A stretch of DNA of 64,000 nt. It comes from Thaumasiovibrio sp047250365 (GTDB lineage Bacteria; Pseudomonadota; Gammaproteobacteria; Enterobacterales; Vibrionaceae). Of this stretch, positions 9,146 through 17,924 are shown piece by piece (within the stretch, counting starts at the first letter, position 1; the number at the start of each line of letters is the position of its first letter). The stretch is from positions 558,001-622,000 of the forward strand of contig NZ_JBLBVL010000001.1 in assembly GCF_047250365.1 (NCBI RefSeq), read 5' to 3'. Under the pieces are notes generated by a model. It did not search any database. It was not told the DNA's origin and worked only from the letters and a program-made list of their open reading frames with translations. A program made the translations under genes and the position numbers.

Positions 9146-9811
9146 TTACTGCATACTGATGCGCAGTGCTGCTGCAATAGCAAATGGCGTCAAGGTGAAT
9201 GCTGCGACCAAGATCGCGGCCAACATCGCTAACTGCCCCTGATAAGATAATCCCAACCCTGCTGCGTCAATCGCAGCAGTCGCAAAAATAAGTACGGGAA
9301 TATACAAAGGAAGAATGAGTAGACTTAATAACACCCCCCCTTTTTGCAACCCCACCGTTAAAGCCACCCCAACAGCACCGAGTAAACTTAATGTTGGCGT
9401 CCCTAGCGCCAACGTTGTCGCTACCGCTAACCAACTTGCAACATCTAATGATAGTAATAATGCCAACAGAGGGCTGATAATAATGAGAGGAAGGCCAGTT
9501 AATATCCAATGTGCCGTTACTTTTGCGAGCACAAGCAGGGGTAACGCTGTGGTTTGCAGCAACATCTGTTCGAGCGTGCCGTCAAGAAAGTCATCCTTGA
9601 ATAACCGCTCTAGGGATAACAGACAAGAGAGTAAAGCGGCAACCCAAATAATACCGGGGGCAATTCTTGCTAGTAAATTTGGCTCAGGGCCAATCGCGAG
9701 CGGAAATAGGGTAATAACGAGAATAAAAAACCATAGCGGATTTAGCACATCAGTCTTGCGTCGAAAGGCGACCTTCAACTCGCGGCGAATAATCAGCAGT
9801 ACTTCTCTCAA
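9146..9811 (-). CDS. ccmB: ABC-type haem exporter permease CcmB
   Basis: A 221-residue permease with six hydrophobic segments and the family N-terminus (RRELKVAFRRK then NPLWFF). With CcmA it forms the transporter that uses ATP to release haem-loaded CcmE from CcmC. The start codon appears to be TTG, overlapping the ccmA stop as TTGA; no better start is near, so translation probably depends on coupling to ccmA. Confidence 0.92.
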   Translation of the reverse strand: MREVLLIIRRELKVAFRRKTDVLNPLWFFILVITLFPLAIGPEPNLLARIAPGIIWVAALLSCLLSLERLFKDDFLDGTLEQMLLQTTALPLLVLAKVTAHWILTGLPLIIISPLLALLLSLDVASWLAVATTLALGTPTLSLLGAVGVALTVGLQKGGVLLSLLILPLYIPVLIFATAAIDAAGLGLSYQGQLAMLAAILVAAFTLTPFAIAAALRISMQ

Positions 9812-10431
9812 TGCTGACCTCCCAATGTGATTCTGCGTAGGCAGGACTGGTCAACAAACATGTCTTGGTGACTGGTAAGAATGACGATGCCTCCCTGCTT
9901 GATATGCGATAAAAATAACGCCTCTAAAATCGCGATTCCACGTTTGTCTATCGCCGTTAATGGCTCATCGAGTATCCAAATCTTATGCTGACTCATCCAC
10001 AAACGGGCTAATGCAATACGACGCTGCTGGCCTGCTGACAAGTTATTGGCAGCAACATCTTCGTAACCACCTAGACCAACTTTATTGATGGCATTGAGCA
10101 GTAAGGGCGTATCCACTAACGGATGATGCAACGCTGCATAAAAGCGCAAATTCTCGACCACCGTTAGCTCACGCTTAATGCCTGTTTGGTGGCCAATAAA
10201 CAACAAATCGCGGTGAAAGGTGTCTCGGCACTCCGTTATCGATGTCCCTTGCCACAAGACTTCTCCCTCATCTTGTTGCAATAAGCCAGTCAAAATACGC
10301 AGTAACGAGGTTTTACCTGAACCGTTTGGGCCTTCAACCTGCACCAATTCACCTGGCTCAATCTCAAAAGAGAGGTCAGCAAATAGCACTCTCTGATCCC
10401 TTACACAAGCAACACGGCGCGCCGTCAACAT
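9808..10431 (-). CDS. ccmA: Cytochrome c biogenesis ATP-binding protein CcmA
   Basis: A 207-residue ABC ATPase. The Walker A motif GPNGSGKT (residues 34-41), signature LSAGQQRR and Walker B WILDEP are all intact. It is the first gene of the ccmABCDEFGHI operon on the minus strand. The 165 bases upstream, to the terminator at 10597, hold the operon promoter, which I cannot place exactly; a TGTGATCACA palindrome lies at 10508-10517. Confidence 0.95.
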   Translation of the reverse strand: MLTARRVACVRDQRVLFADLSFEIEPGELVQVEGPNGSGKTSLLRILTGLLQQDEGEVLWQGTSITECRDTFHRDLLFIGHQTGIKRELTVVENLRFYAALHHPLVDTPLLLNAINKVGLGGYEDVAANNLSAGQQRRIALARLWMSQHKIWILDEPLTAIDKRGIAILEALFLSHIKQGGIVILTSHQDMFVDQSCLRRITLGGQH

Positions 10432-10507
10432 GACACTAAAGTTCCTATGTTATCATTATGTTGTCATCTTCATGGTATCACAGCATTGGAATTAATTGTT
10501 AGCCATG

Positions 10508-10517
10508 TGTGATCACA
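10508..10517. promoter_or_regulatory. Perfect 10-base palindrome upstream of ccmA
   Basis: TGTGATCACA lies 77 bases before the ccmA start. It has CRP-like half sites but lacks the six-base spacer of a true CRP site, and it does not fit the FNR box. It could be chance or an operator for an unknown regulator. Confidence 0.25.
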
Positions 10518-10596
10518 ACTTTGAAATAGTATGGCTAATGCGTTAGGGAAAGAGACGCACTGAGAGGGAGATTGCGATACTGTCATACCGCAGGTA

Positions 10597-10628
10597 TAAA
10601 AAAACCCCATTGTAAAACAATGGGGTTT
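10597..10628 (-). terminator. Intrinsic terminator of the flhA-DUF2802 operon
   Basis: On the minus strand an 11-base perfect stem (AAACCCCATTG and its complement, 10602-10612 and 10618-10628) with a five-base loop is followed by a run of T. It lies 16 bases beyond the DUF2802 stop and closes the long flagellar and chemotaxis operon. Confidence 0.92.
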
Positions 10629-10644
10629 CATACTCTTGCTCCGA

Positions 10645-11073
10645 TTAACGGCGCCGGGTCATTTGGCTTTGTAAATTCATCAATAACTCAGCTTCCGCTT
10701 TTGGCAATTCACACTCTTCCATTAGTTCATGAAGGTCTGCGCCCAATTCAACCATGCGACTAGCTCTAGAATAGAGCTTGCTGTTTGGATCATGCATGCT
10801 TAACTCACCTTGCCTATCCTCTAGAAACTCGAGTTGCTGTCCAACTTTGGCCAGCATATCGCTCATGCCGATAGAGCCAGCACGAAGTTCATGGAACTGC
10901 TTAGACAAGCTGTCTTGTTGGCGATGTGCTGCTGTCAGCGCACTTTCCAACTCAGAAACACGCTGCATCATCGCCAAGCGCGTTTGTTTTTCACGGTGTA
11001 GCGCCAATAACACTACGATGGTCAATACCAACAAAAGTCCAAGTGGTAGCCACTGGAGCAACAGATTTATCAT
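10645..11073 (-). CDS. DUF2802 family protein at the end of the chemotaxis operon
   Basis: A 142-residue protein of no established function. A membrane helix covers residues 4-25, a heptad-rich coiled coil about 30-90, and a conserved C-terminal section with YSRASRMVELGADLHELMEE follows, the DUF2802 part. The start codon overlaps the cheW stop by one base (TAATG), so the two are translationally coupled. DUF2802 genes follow cheW in polar-flagellated gamma-proteobacteria. A role at the pole or with the chemosensory array is inferred from context only. Confidence 0.85.
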   Translation of the reverse strand: MINLLLQWLPLGLLLVLTIVVLLALHREKQTRLAMMQRVSELESALTAAHRQQDSLSKQFHELRAGSIGMSDMLAKVGQQLEFLEDRQGELSMHDPNSKLYSRASRMVELGADLHELMEECELPKAEAELLMNLQSQMTRRR

Positions 11074-11570
11074 TACAAATAAGCCATTTCATCCCATTCT
11101 TCATCTGAGAGTAGCTTATTCAAATCGACCAAGATTAGCAATTCCCCATCACGATTAGAGACACCTTGAATGTACTTGGCACTCTCTTCTGTCCCCACAC
11201 TTGGAGTTGAATCAATTTCTGATGTCTTCAGGTAAACCACTTCCGCTACACTGTCGACCAAAATACCGATCACTTGCTTTTCTGCTTCGATAACAACAAT
11301 TCGGGTATGATCGGTGATTTCACCTTCATTCACACCAAAGCGGGCGCGGGTATCAATAACAGTAACAACATTACCGCGCAGATTGATAATTCCTAGCACA
11401 TATGAAGGCGCACCTGGCACTGGCGCTATTTCAGTATAACGTAGCACCTCACGCACCTGCATGACATTAATGCCATACGTTTCTTCATCGAGCCTAAAGG
11501 TAACCCACTGCAGAACTTGGTCATTTTCAGCTTCATTTTTAACGTCTGCGACAGTTGTAACCTGTGACAT
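11073..11570 (-). CDS. cheW: Chemotaxis coupling protein CheW
   Basis: A 165-residue protein made of a single CheW domain, with the family motifs YGINVMQVREVLRY and VLGIINLRG. It couples chemoreceptors to the kinase CheA in the polar array. GAGGAATT precedes the ATG. It lies between parP and the DUF2802 gene, the Vibrio order. Confidence 0.95.
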   Translation of the reverse strand: MSQVTTVADVKNEAENDQVLQWVTFRLDEETYGINVMQVREVLRYTEIAPVPGAPSYVLGIINLRGNVVTVIDTRARFGVNEGEITDHTRIVVIEAEKQVIGILVDSVAEVVYLKTSEIDSTPSVGTEESAKYIQGVSNRDGELLILVDLNKLLSDEEWDEMAYL

Positions 11571-11591
11571 GCTAATTCCTCATTCATCCTA

Positions 11592-12665
11592 TTACGCTAG
11601 GGCTTTAACATCTAAGCCTGCGTCTAGCATCGCAATTAACGCCTCAACGTGTATTAAAGCGCACATTTTATCTTTAACCATACCCGCCAGCCACGGACGC
11701 TTACCAGCGTGCTCGCGCCAGCGAATCATATTCGGTAACACTGTTTGGGTGCCATGCAACTGCTCGCACGCCAATCCCCAACGGCTAGAGCCCAGCATCA
11801 CGATATAGCCATATTTTTCTTTATAATCAAGACCATTTAGCATATCAGGCATCGCCCAACACGCGGTATCTACGATGTCAAATTGTTGATCTCGAGACAG
11901 ATATAATCCCAAATACCACGCAGGTTTTGCTGGTAAGGTGTTCAGCGAAGCCATACGATGAATACCACCGAGCTCCGCCAACGGTACGGCAAACATGACG
12001 CCACATACCTCGAAGTACAATAATTGAACTTCGTTGGTATAAGAAATATTCTTCCATTGCGATAAAACCGCATTCGTCTGAGTTTCAGGGGGCGGCTTAA
12101 TCATCGCTTCCCCCATCGCTGTTTGGTTAGCTTCAGTAAGCGTGGTTTGTCCTTGAGTTTCTTGTTCTGCTAACGCTGTAAACTGCGCTTCGAGCTCTTC
12201 TTCCGTCGCTCGATCATCAACAAAGTCACCATTTTGTGCAGGCATACGACCGACGTTCTCATCTATTGCCGTCTGACTCAATTGACTCAACAAACGTTCG
12301 ACATCACCTGTATCAAATTCAGGTTCAGCAAAGCATTCATTCGCCTTAGGCGAAGATGGCTGCGGTAGTGGCTGATAGTGCAACGCATATTCTTCTTGCT
12401 CTTCACTCAATGACAGATCAGCATCCGTAAACGGTACTGTTTCAGTTTGCTCAGCGGTCAAAGGCACCTCAAGCGTCGGCAGCTCTGCCGTCGACGGAGT
12501 CGCCCAATTATGCGTGACATAGGCACTGGAAGGTAACGTGAACTGCCCAGACACTTCCACGGGTTCAATCGCGACCACAGACTCACTGTCGACAGCATCG
12601 TCAAGTAAGTCAGAAAAATAATCTTCTAATGCTTGTTCACTAGAAAGACGGTGCTTAGTGGTCAT
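11592..12665 (-). CDS. parP: ParP, CheW-domain protein that anchors chemotaxis arrays at the pole
   Basis: A 357-residue protein. Residues 1-205 are acidic and probably disordered, with two short amphipathic motifs (ALEDYFSDLLDD near 12-23, DVERLLSQL near 121-129). Residues about 212-350 form a CheW-like domain, the AIF domain of Vibrio ParP. In Vibrio, ParP integrates into arrays and links CheA to the ATPase ParC so that arrays stay at the old pole and are inherited. Its start overlaps the parC end by 11 bases. The name rests on order, domain layout and partner. Confidence 0.85.
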   Translation of the reverse strand: MTTKHRLSSEQALEDYFSDLLDDAVDSESVVAIEPVEVSGQFTLPSSAYVTHNWATPSTAELPTLEVPLTAEQTETVPFTDADLSLSEEQEEYALHYQPLPQPSSPKANECFAEPEFDTGDVERLLSQLSQTAIDENVGRMPAQNGDFVDDRATEEELEAQFTALAEQETQGQTTLTEANQTAMGEAMIKPPPETQTNAVLSQWKNISYTNEVQLLYFEVCGVMFAVPLAELGGIHRMASLNTLPAKPAWYLGLYLSRDQQFDIVDTACWAMPDMLNGLDYKEKYGYIVMLGSSRWGLACEQLHGTQTVLPNMIRWREHAGKRPWLAGMVKDKMCALIHVEALIAMLDAGLDVKALA

Positions 12666-13434
12666 GCTGATTTAATCGCCTTAAATAGTTGAGCAACGTT
12701 TTATAGGCATACACACCTCTGCTGCCTTTGGCGTAATAAGATGGTGGCATGTGCTTCAAACTCGCATCACGAAATTTGGTATCTATCGGAATCGCTGACG
12801 CCCAGACATCGTCAGCGTAGCGGGCTTTTAAATTCTGTAGTGTATGTAAGGATGCTTTGGTGCGCTTATCATACATGGTCGGAATAATCGTCACGTTAAA
12901 CGGCGCTTGGCGGGATTTCTCCATGATCTGCAGCGTTCGCATCATTCGCTCTAAACCTTTCATGGCCAGGAATTCTGTTTGCACAGGAATCAAAATACGA
13001 TCACTCGAGGCTAGAGCATTGACCATCATCACCCCCAGAATCGGAGGGCAATCAATCAAGACATAATCATAATCCTCTGCTAAAACGCGCAACGCTTTTT
13101 TCAGGATTAACCCCATACCACCACGGCTACCCATGACACGGTCTAACGTCGCTAACGACATATGAGCAGGTATTAAATCGATCCCTTCAAACGCTGTTTT
13201 CATTACGACAGGCTGCACAGTTAACCGATTAAGCTTGGGTAACTGGAACAGGTCAAACAAACTCGATGGCACCGACTCAGAGTCAATATTGAGGTAAGTG
13301 GTTAATGATGCATGCGGATCAGTATCAACCAACAGTACACGCTGGCCACGCTGGCGCAACAAACCAGCTAGCGATATTGTTGTTGTTGTTTTTCCAACGC
13401 CACCTTTCTGGTTGGCAATACTCCACACTATCAC
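12655..13434 (-). CDS. parC: ParC, ParA-type ATPase for polar localisation of chemotaxis arrays
   Basis: A 259-residue ParA/MinD-like ATPase with the deviant Walker A motif KGGVGKT (residues 10-16) and the switch DTDPHASLT. Vibrio ParC forms a polar focus and recruits ParP and CheA. The start codon is GTG, with AAGGAG about 5 bases upstream. It lies between cheB and parP, which separates it from chromosomal or plasmid parA genes, as does the lack of a parB. Confidence 0.87.
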   Translation of the reverse strand: MIVWSIANQKGGVGKTTTTISLAGLLRQRGQRVLLVDTDPHASLTTYLNIDSESVPSSLFDLFQLPKLNRLTVQPVVMKTAFEGIDLIPAHMSLATLDRVMGSRGGMGLILKKALRVLAEDYDYVLIDCPPILGVMMVNALASSDRILIPVQTEFLAMKGLERMMRTLQIMEKSRQAPFNVTIIPTMYDKRTKASLHTLQNLKARYADDVWASAIPIDTKFRDASLKHMPPSYYAKGSRGVYAYKTLLNYLRRLNQHDH

Positions 13435-13443
13435 CGTAGCTCC

Positions 13444-14547
13444 TTAGGTTATATCCAGCTCGAGAAGAATCCGCTCACTAATTCGTTCTAACGGTAAGCT
13501 TTCTGATGATAAACCCGCCTTGGCGACGGCCTGCGGCATGCCATAAACAACGCAACTCTCTTCGTCTTGAGACCAAATCGTTGCACCGCACTCTTTCAAC
13601 ATCCGCGCACCGTCGCGTCCATCAGCGCCCATGCCCGTCAGTATCATTGACAGAACATGCTCACCATAGACTTTTGCTGCAGAACCGAAGGTAACATCAA
13701 CACAAGGTTTGTAATTCATCCTATCCCCACCATCCAATACACGGAGCCTGGCGGTTGCACCCCGGCCATCCACCATCATCTGCTTACCTCCAGGAGCAAG
13801 GTACGCACATCCAGGCCTTAGCACATCACCATTTTCTGCCTCTTTGACAGTGATTTTACACAAGCTATTTAACCGCGCAGCAAAGGCCATGGTGAAGGTT
13901 GAGGGCATATGCTGAACCAAAACAATGGGTAATGGGAAATTGGCTGGAAGCTGAGTTAGAATGTTTTGTAACGCGACGGGCCCACCCGTCGATGCACCAA
14001 TCGCCATTAATCGATATTTCTTTCCGCTAGCTCTAAAACGCAGTGGTGTTGCGGGCAGCTTGGGTTGAGCACGCCCCGTCTGGCGCTCGGTACTACGTGA
14101 AGGGAGCGCAGTCGCTCGCGGCACGGGACGGCGCTGACGCATGAAGAATCGCTTACGAGACAACTCAGCAACACGTTGTTGTAACTGCAATACCGCATCA
14201 TCTCGATTACGTGCAATATCCTCAAACTTCTTCGGTAAGAAATCCAACGCACCAGCTTCCAACGCATCCAGTGTCGCTTTCGCTCCCTCATGAGTGAGCG
14301 ATGAGAACATCAGTATCGGCGTTGGCATCACTTGCATAATTTCACGAACCGCCGAGATGCCATCCATGACTGGCATCTCAATGTCCATCGTAATTACGTC
14401 AGGCTTTAGCTGCTGCGCTTTTTCGACCGCTTCTTTACCGTTAACTGCAATATCAATGACATCCAATCTCGGATCAGCATTAATAATTTCGCTAACTCGG
14501 CGGCGAAAAAAGCTCGAATCATCCACCACCAATACTTTTACTGCCAT
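13444..14547 (-). CDS. cheB: Chemotaxis methylesterase/glutamine deamidase CheB
   Basis: A 367-residue two-domain protein. The receiver domain (1-125) has phospho-acceptor Asp55 in MDIEMP. A basic, arginine-rich linker of about 50 residues follows, then the methylesterase domain with Ser186 (GASTGG), His213 (VQHMPS) and Asp309 (GMGADG) as the catalytic triad. It removes receptor methyl groups during adaptation, opposing CheR, which is encoded far upstream at 56898. Confidence 0.95.
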   Translation of the reverse strand: MAVKVLVVDDSSFFRRRVSEIINADPRLDVIDIAVNGKEAVEKAQQLKPDVITMDIEMPVMDGISAVREIMQVMPTPILMFSSLTHEGAKATLDALEAGALDFLPKKFEDIARNRDDAVLQLQQRVAELSRKRFFMRQRRPVPRATALPSRSTERQTGRAQPKLPATPLRFRASGKKYRLMAIGASTGGPVALQNILTQLPANFPLPIVLVQHMPSTFTMAFAARLNSLCKITVKEAENGDVLRPGCAYLAPGGKQMMVDGRGATARLRVLDGGDRMNYKPCVDVTFGSAAKVYGEHVLSMILTGMGADGRDGARMLKECGATIWSQDEESCVVYGMPQAVAKAGLSSESLPLERISERILLELDIT

Positions 14548-14567
14548 GTAACTACTCTTTTATGACG

Positions 14568-16727
14568 CTATGCCTTACCTGCATAGCGCTTAAGTAAATT
14601 GGGTACATCCAAGATCAACGCAATATGCCCATCACTGGTAATCGTTGCCCCTGCCATGCCCGGTGTGCCTTGTAATAGCGCATCCAGAGGTTTAATCACC
14701 ACCTCTTCCTGGCCAATTAAAGTATCAACAACAAAGCCAATACGTTGATGACCGATATGGACAATCACCACATGACCTTTACTGCGATCATTTTTCGGCC
14801 GGTTGGGTGCAATCAACCAATCCTGCAAATAGAACAACGGAATGGCTTTTTCGCGAACAATGATGGTTTTCTGTCCATCAACCACATTGGTCTTATCCAG
14901 ATCCAAATTGAAGATTTCACTAACACTGGCCAGAGGCAATGCAAAGGGCTGTTCAGATACCCCTATCATCAACGTCGGCAAAATCGCCAGTGTTAATGGC
15001 ACTTTAATATCAATGCGCGTACCTTTACCCAACTCAGAATCGATACTGATCGACCCGTTGAGTTGATTAATCGTGGTCTTAACCACGTCCATACCAACAC
15101 CACGTCCTGATATATCAGAAATGTTCGTTTTGGTCGAAAAACCGGGGGCAAAAATAAGGTCAAATGCATCGCTATCAGATAAGCGAGACGCCGCTTCAGC
15201 ATCCATTACACCACGTTCAACAGCAATGGCTTTAAGTTTTTCAGCATCCATACCGCCGCCATCATCTGAAATGGTCAGCAAGATATGGTCACCTTCCTGA
15301 GAGGCTGATAACAAAACAGTTCCAACACGTGGCTTACCGTTTCTCTCTCTAACTTGGGGTAACTCAATGCCATGATCGACAGAGTTGCGGACAAGGTGGA
15401 CAAGTGGATCGGCTAACGCTTCGACTAGATTCTTGTCTAAATCGGTATCTTCACCTTTCATTTCCAACACAATGTCTTTACTCAAGCTACGTGCCAAATC
15501 ACGAACCACTCGAGGAAAACGTCCAAACACCTTTTTGATCGGCTGCATACGCGTTTTCATCACCGCGCCTTGTAAGTCAGCGGTAACGACGTCTAATGTC
15601 GCCGTCGCTTTTGACATTTCCTCATCATTCGTATTTAAACCAAGACTGACCAAACGGTTACGTACCAATACCAGCTCACCAACCATATTCATAATGGTAT
15701 CAAGTGTTGAGGTATCAACGCGGACGGTCGACTCTTTTTGCACCGGTTTATTAACAGCATTACGCTCAGGTTTAGTCTCAGCTTTTGCTACCGGTTTCGC
15801 AATTGGCGCCACGGGAGCCACTGTATCCATCACTACGTCAGGAGACACTGCTGGGCGAGTCGCGAACGCTAACTCATCTTCCGATGGACCAGGCGCCTTT
15901 CCAGCACCATGTAGTTCATCGAGCAAACGTTCAAATTCATCATCGGTCATCACATCATCACCCGATGGCACTGATGCAGCCGTAGACGCTGTCGTGGGTG
16001 TTTCCGATGGCAATGCTGGGGAAGTGAGTGATAAATCAACGCTACCCGCACCCGGCGCCTTCCCTGAACCATGCAGTTCATCTAGCAGGCGCTCAAACTC
16101 ATCATCGGTAATATCCCCATTTTCTGATTGAATATTATCGATAATCGGGGCAGATGTGGTCACATTCGCACTGCTCGGGCTGCCTCCGGCACCATGTAAT
16201 TCATCAAGTAAACGTTCAAATTCATCGTCGGTAATATCGTCAACTGAGTCAGCTTCGATAGCCATCGTCGGCTCAGGCGTTATAGCAGGTTGGGGGGCTT
16301 GCGCTACCTCCATTTCGTCACAACGCGCATCAAGGCTCGAAGGCGTACTCAAACGATGTAAGTCATCCAATAGAGATTGCTCAGCAGGCTGCAATGGCTC
16401 ACGAGCTTGCACATGGGTAAACATCTCGTTGACAGTGTCCAATGCCAACAAAATGACATCCATTAAATCTGGCGTCAATTCACGCTTATTCGTCCGCAAC
16501 AGATCAAAGATATTTTCAGCGCCGTGGCACACATCGACCAGTTCACTCAGTGCTAGGAATCCCGCCCCACCTTTAACCGTATGGAAACCGCGAAAGATAG
16601 CATTTAACAGGTCAACATCGTCAGGTGTTCGCTCTAGATCCACCAACTGCTCAGACAGCAGCTCAAGAATTTCGCCGGCTTCGATGAGAAAGTCTTGTAG
16701 GATATCTTCGTCTAAATCAAAACTCAT
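14568..16727 (-). CDS. cheA: Chemotaxis histidine kinase CheA
   Basis: A 719-residue kinase. The P1 domain holds phospho-site His49 in FRGFHTVKGG. Dimerisation (P3) begins near residue 335. The P4 ATP-binding boxes include HLVRNSVDHG, SDDGGGMD and GRGVGMDVV, and P5 (CheW-like) is C-terminal. The P1-P3 linker is long and carries three copies of TDDEFERLLDELHG at residues 166-179, 207-220 and 261-274. It phosphorylates CheY and CheB. The linker is where Vibrio CheA has the region that binds ParP. Confidence 0.96.
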   Translation of the reverse strand: MSFDLDEDILQDFLIEAGEILELLSEQLVDLERTPDDVDLLNAIFRGFHTVKGGAGFLALSELVDVCHGAENIFDLLRTNKRELTPDLMDVILLALDTVNEMFTHVQAREPLQPAEQSLLDDLHRLSTPSSLDARCDEMEVAQAPQPAITPEPTMAIEADSVDDITDDEFERLLDELHGAGGSPSSANVTTSAPIIDNIQSENGDITDDEFERLLDELHGSGKAPGAGSVDLSLTSPALPSETPTTASTAASVPSGDDVMTDDEFERLLDELHGAGKAPGPSEDELAFATRPAVSPDVVMDTVAPVAPIAKPVAKAETKPERNAVNKPVQKESTVRVDTSTLDTIMNMVGELVLVRNRLVSLGLNTNDEEMSKATATLDVVTADLQGAVMKTRMQPIKKVFGRFPRVVRDLARSLSKDIVLEMKGEDTDLDKNLVEALADPLVHLVRNSVDHGIELPQVRERNGKPRVGTVLLSASQEGDHILLTISDDGGGMDAEKLKAIAVERGVMDAEAASRLSDSDAFDLIFAPGFSTKTNISDISGRGVGMDVVKTTINQLNGSISIDSELGKGTRIDIKVPLTLAILPTLMIGVSEQPFALPLASVSEIFNLDLDKTNVVDGQKTIIVREKAIPLFYLQDWLIAPNRPKNDRSKGHVVIVHIGHQRIGFVVDTLIGQEEVVIKPLDALLQGTPGMAGATITSDGHIALILDVPNLLKRYAGKA

Positions 16728-16737
16728 TATTTATCCT

Positions 16738-17460
16738 CTAAAATCCCAAACTAGATAACAGGTCATCGACATCATCTTGTGAAGCCATGACATCTTCACG
16801 TACGCTGGCATCAATAACCGGTCCTTCTGGCGTGATATCAGGTTGCCGCGCTTCTAATTGCGGCTTCGGTTCACTGGTATCAATGCCAAATGCCGTTAAG
16901 ATCTCAATGAGCTTCTCTTCAACCTCCTTCACCAGTTCAATCACGCGTCGAATGATCTGCCCGGTCAAGTCTTGAAAGTCTTGCGCCATTAAGATGTCGG
17001 TCAATTGCGAACGTAACGTTCCGCCATCAATTTCTACTTGTTGCAGTAGTGTTTCGATAGTGCGACACAACGATTTGAACTCGTGAAGTTCTATGCGCCC
17101 CTGCATCAGACGGTCCCACTCTGGACGCACCTGACCTAAACGATCAACTAACCTATCAGCAATTGGAAAGGTCTCTTCCACTGCATCCATGGTCTTATTT
17201 GCTGCGACTTCGGTTTTTTCAATAACAAATGTCAGTCTATCTCTGGCATCAGGGATTTCAGAGGTGGCAAGGTCGTTAATTCTTGGATCAAACTGAAAGT
17301 TAACGAGAGAGTCATGAAGTTGACGAGTCAGCTTCCCCACTTCCTCATAAATTGGCTCGCGTGTTTCACTCACTAGTTGCAGCACAAAGGCATCAGCCTC
17401 TGCCTGATGCCCTTGCTCTAATAAGCTCACTAATGATCTAGCCTGGTCAAGTGATACCAT
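16738..17460 (-). CDS. cheZ: CheY-P phosphatase CheZ
   Basis: A 240-residue protein. The helical core carries the catalytic section QDFQDLTGQIIRRV, and the C-terminal peptide DVDDLLSSLGF is the CheY-binding tail, joined by a flexible acidic linker. It dephosphorylates CheY-P to end a turn signal. It starts 35 bases after the cheY stop and ends 10 bases before cheA. Confidence 0.95.
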   Translation of the reverse strand: MVSLDQARSLVSLLEQGHQAEADAFVLQLVSETREPIYEEVGKLTRQLHDSLVNFQFDPRINDLATSEIPDARDRLTFVIEKTEVAANKTMDAVEETFPIADRLVDRLGQVRPEWDRLMQGRIELHEFKSLCRTIETLLQQVEIDGGTLRSQLTDILMAQDFQDLTGQIIRRVIELVKEVEEKLIEILTAFGIDTSEPKPQLEARQPDITPEGPVIDASVREDVMASQDDVDDLLSSLGF

Positions 17461-17495
17461 TCTTATTATTATCCCTAATCTACTGAGCTATTATA

Positions 17496-17891
17496 TTACT
17501 GAATTCGTTCGAAAATTTTATCCAGCTTCTCTTTTAATGTTGCTGCAGTAAAAGGTTTTACAATGTAGCCATTCACGCCAGCTTGAGCCGCTTCAATGAT
17601 CTGCTCGCGTTTTGCTTCTGCGGTGATCATCAAAACAGGCAAGTGCTTTAACTGATCATCAGCACGCATATGTCGCAATAGGTCGATACCTTGCATGCCA
17701 GGCATATTCCAATCCGTCACTACAAAGTCAAAATCGCCTTTTTTCAACATCGGAAGGGCTGTCAATCCATCATCCGCCTCTTGCGTATTATTGAAGCCAA
17801 GATCGCGTAGCAGGTTCTTTACAATTCGGCGCATTGTTGAAAAGTCATCAACAATGAGGATTTTCATGTTTTTATTCAAAGTTGCCTCCAC
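17496..17891 (-). CDS. cheY: Chemotaxis response regulator CheY
   Basis: A 131-residue single receiver domain with acidic pair Asp14-Asp15 in VDDFST, phospho-acceptor Asp60 (TDWNMPGM), Thr in MITAEA and Lys in VKPF. Phosphorylated CheY binds FliM at the switch. The start is taken as GTG at 17891, because the extra N-terminus EATLNKN agrees with Vibrio CheY3; an ATG eight codons later is possible but has no Shine-Dalgarno at normal distance. Confidence 0.95.
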   Translation of the reverse strand: MEATLNKNMKILIVDDFSTMRRIVKNLLRDLGFNNTQEADDGLTALPMLKKGDFDFVVTDWNMPGMQGIDLLRHMRADDQLKHLPVLMITAEAKREQIIEAAQAGVNGYIVKPFTAATLKEKLDKIFERIQ

Positions 17892-17924
17892 TGAGGTCCC
17901 AGTGTTACTAAAGGTTAAAAAAAG

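Noticed and set aside
9315..9830. A 171-codon plus-strand frame opposite ccmB
   Set aside because: It lies wholly over ccmB and the ccmA end, with composition of an antisense frame.
12655..13434. ParA-type gene as sign of a plasmid or chromosome partition locus
   Set aside because: There is no parB or parS-like repeat; position between cheB and parP identifies it as ParC.
15385..16131. A 248-codon plus-strand frame opposite cheA, rich in serine
   Set aside because: It mirrors the codon pattern of the cheA linker, has repeats only because cheA has them, and has no ribosome site or family resemblance.
15906..16241. Spaced repeats in cheA that could suggest a CRISPR-like array
   Set aside because: The repeats are in frame inside a coding region, differ in length of spacing and encode the same peptide.
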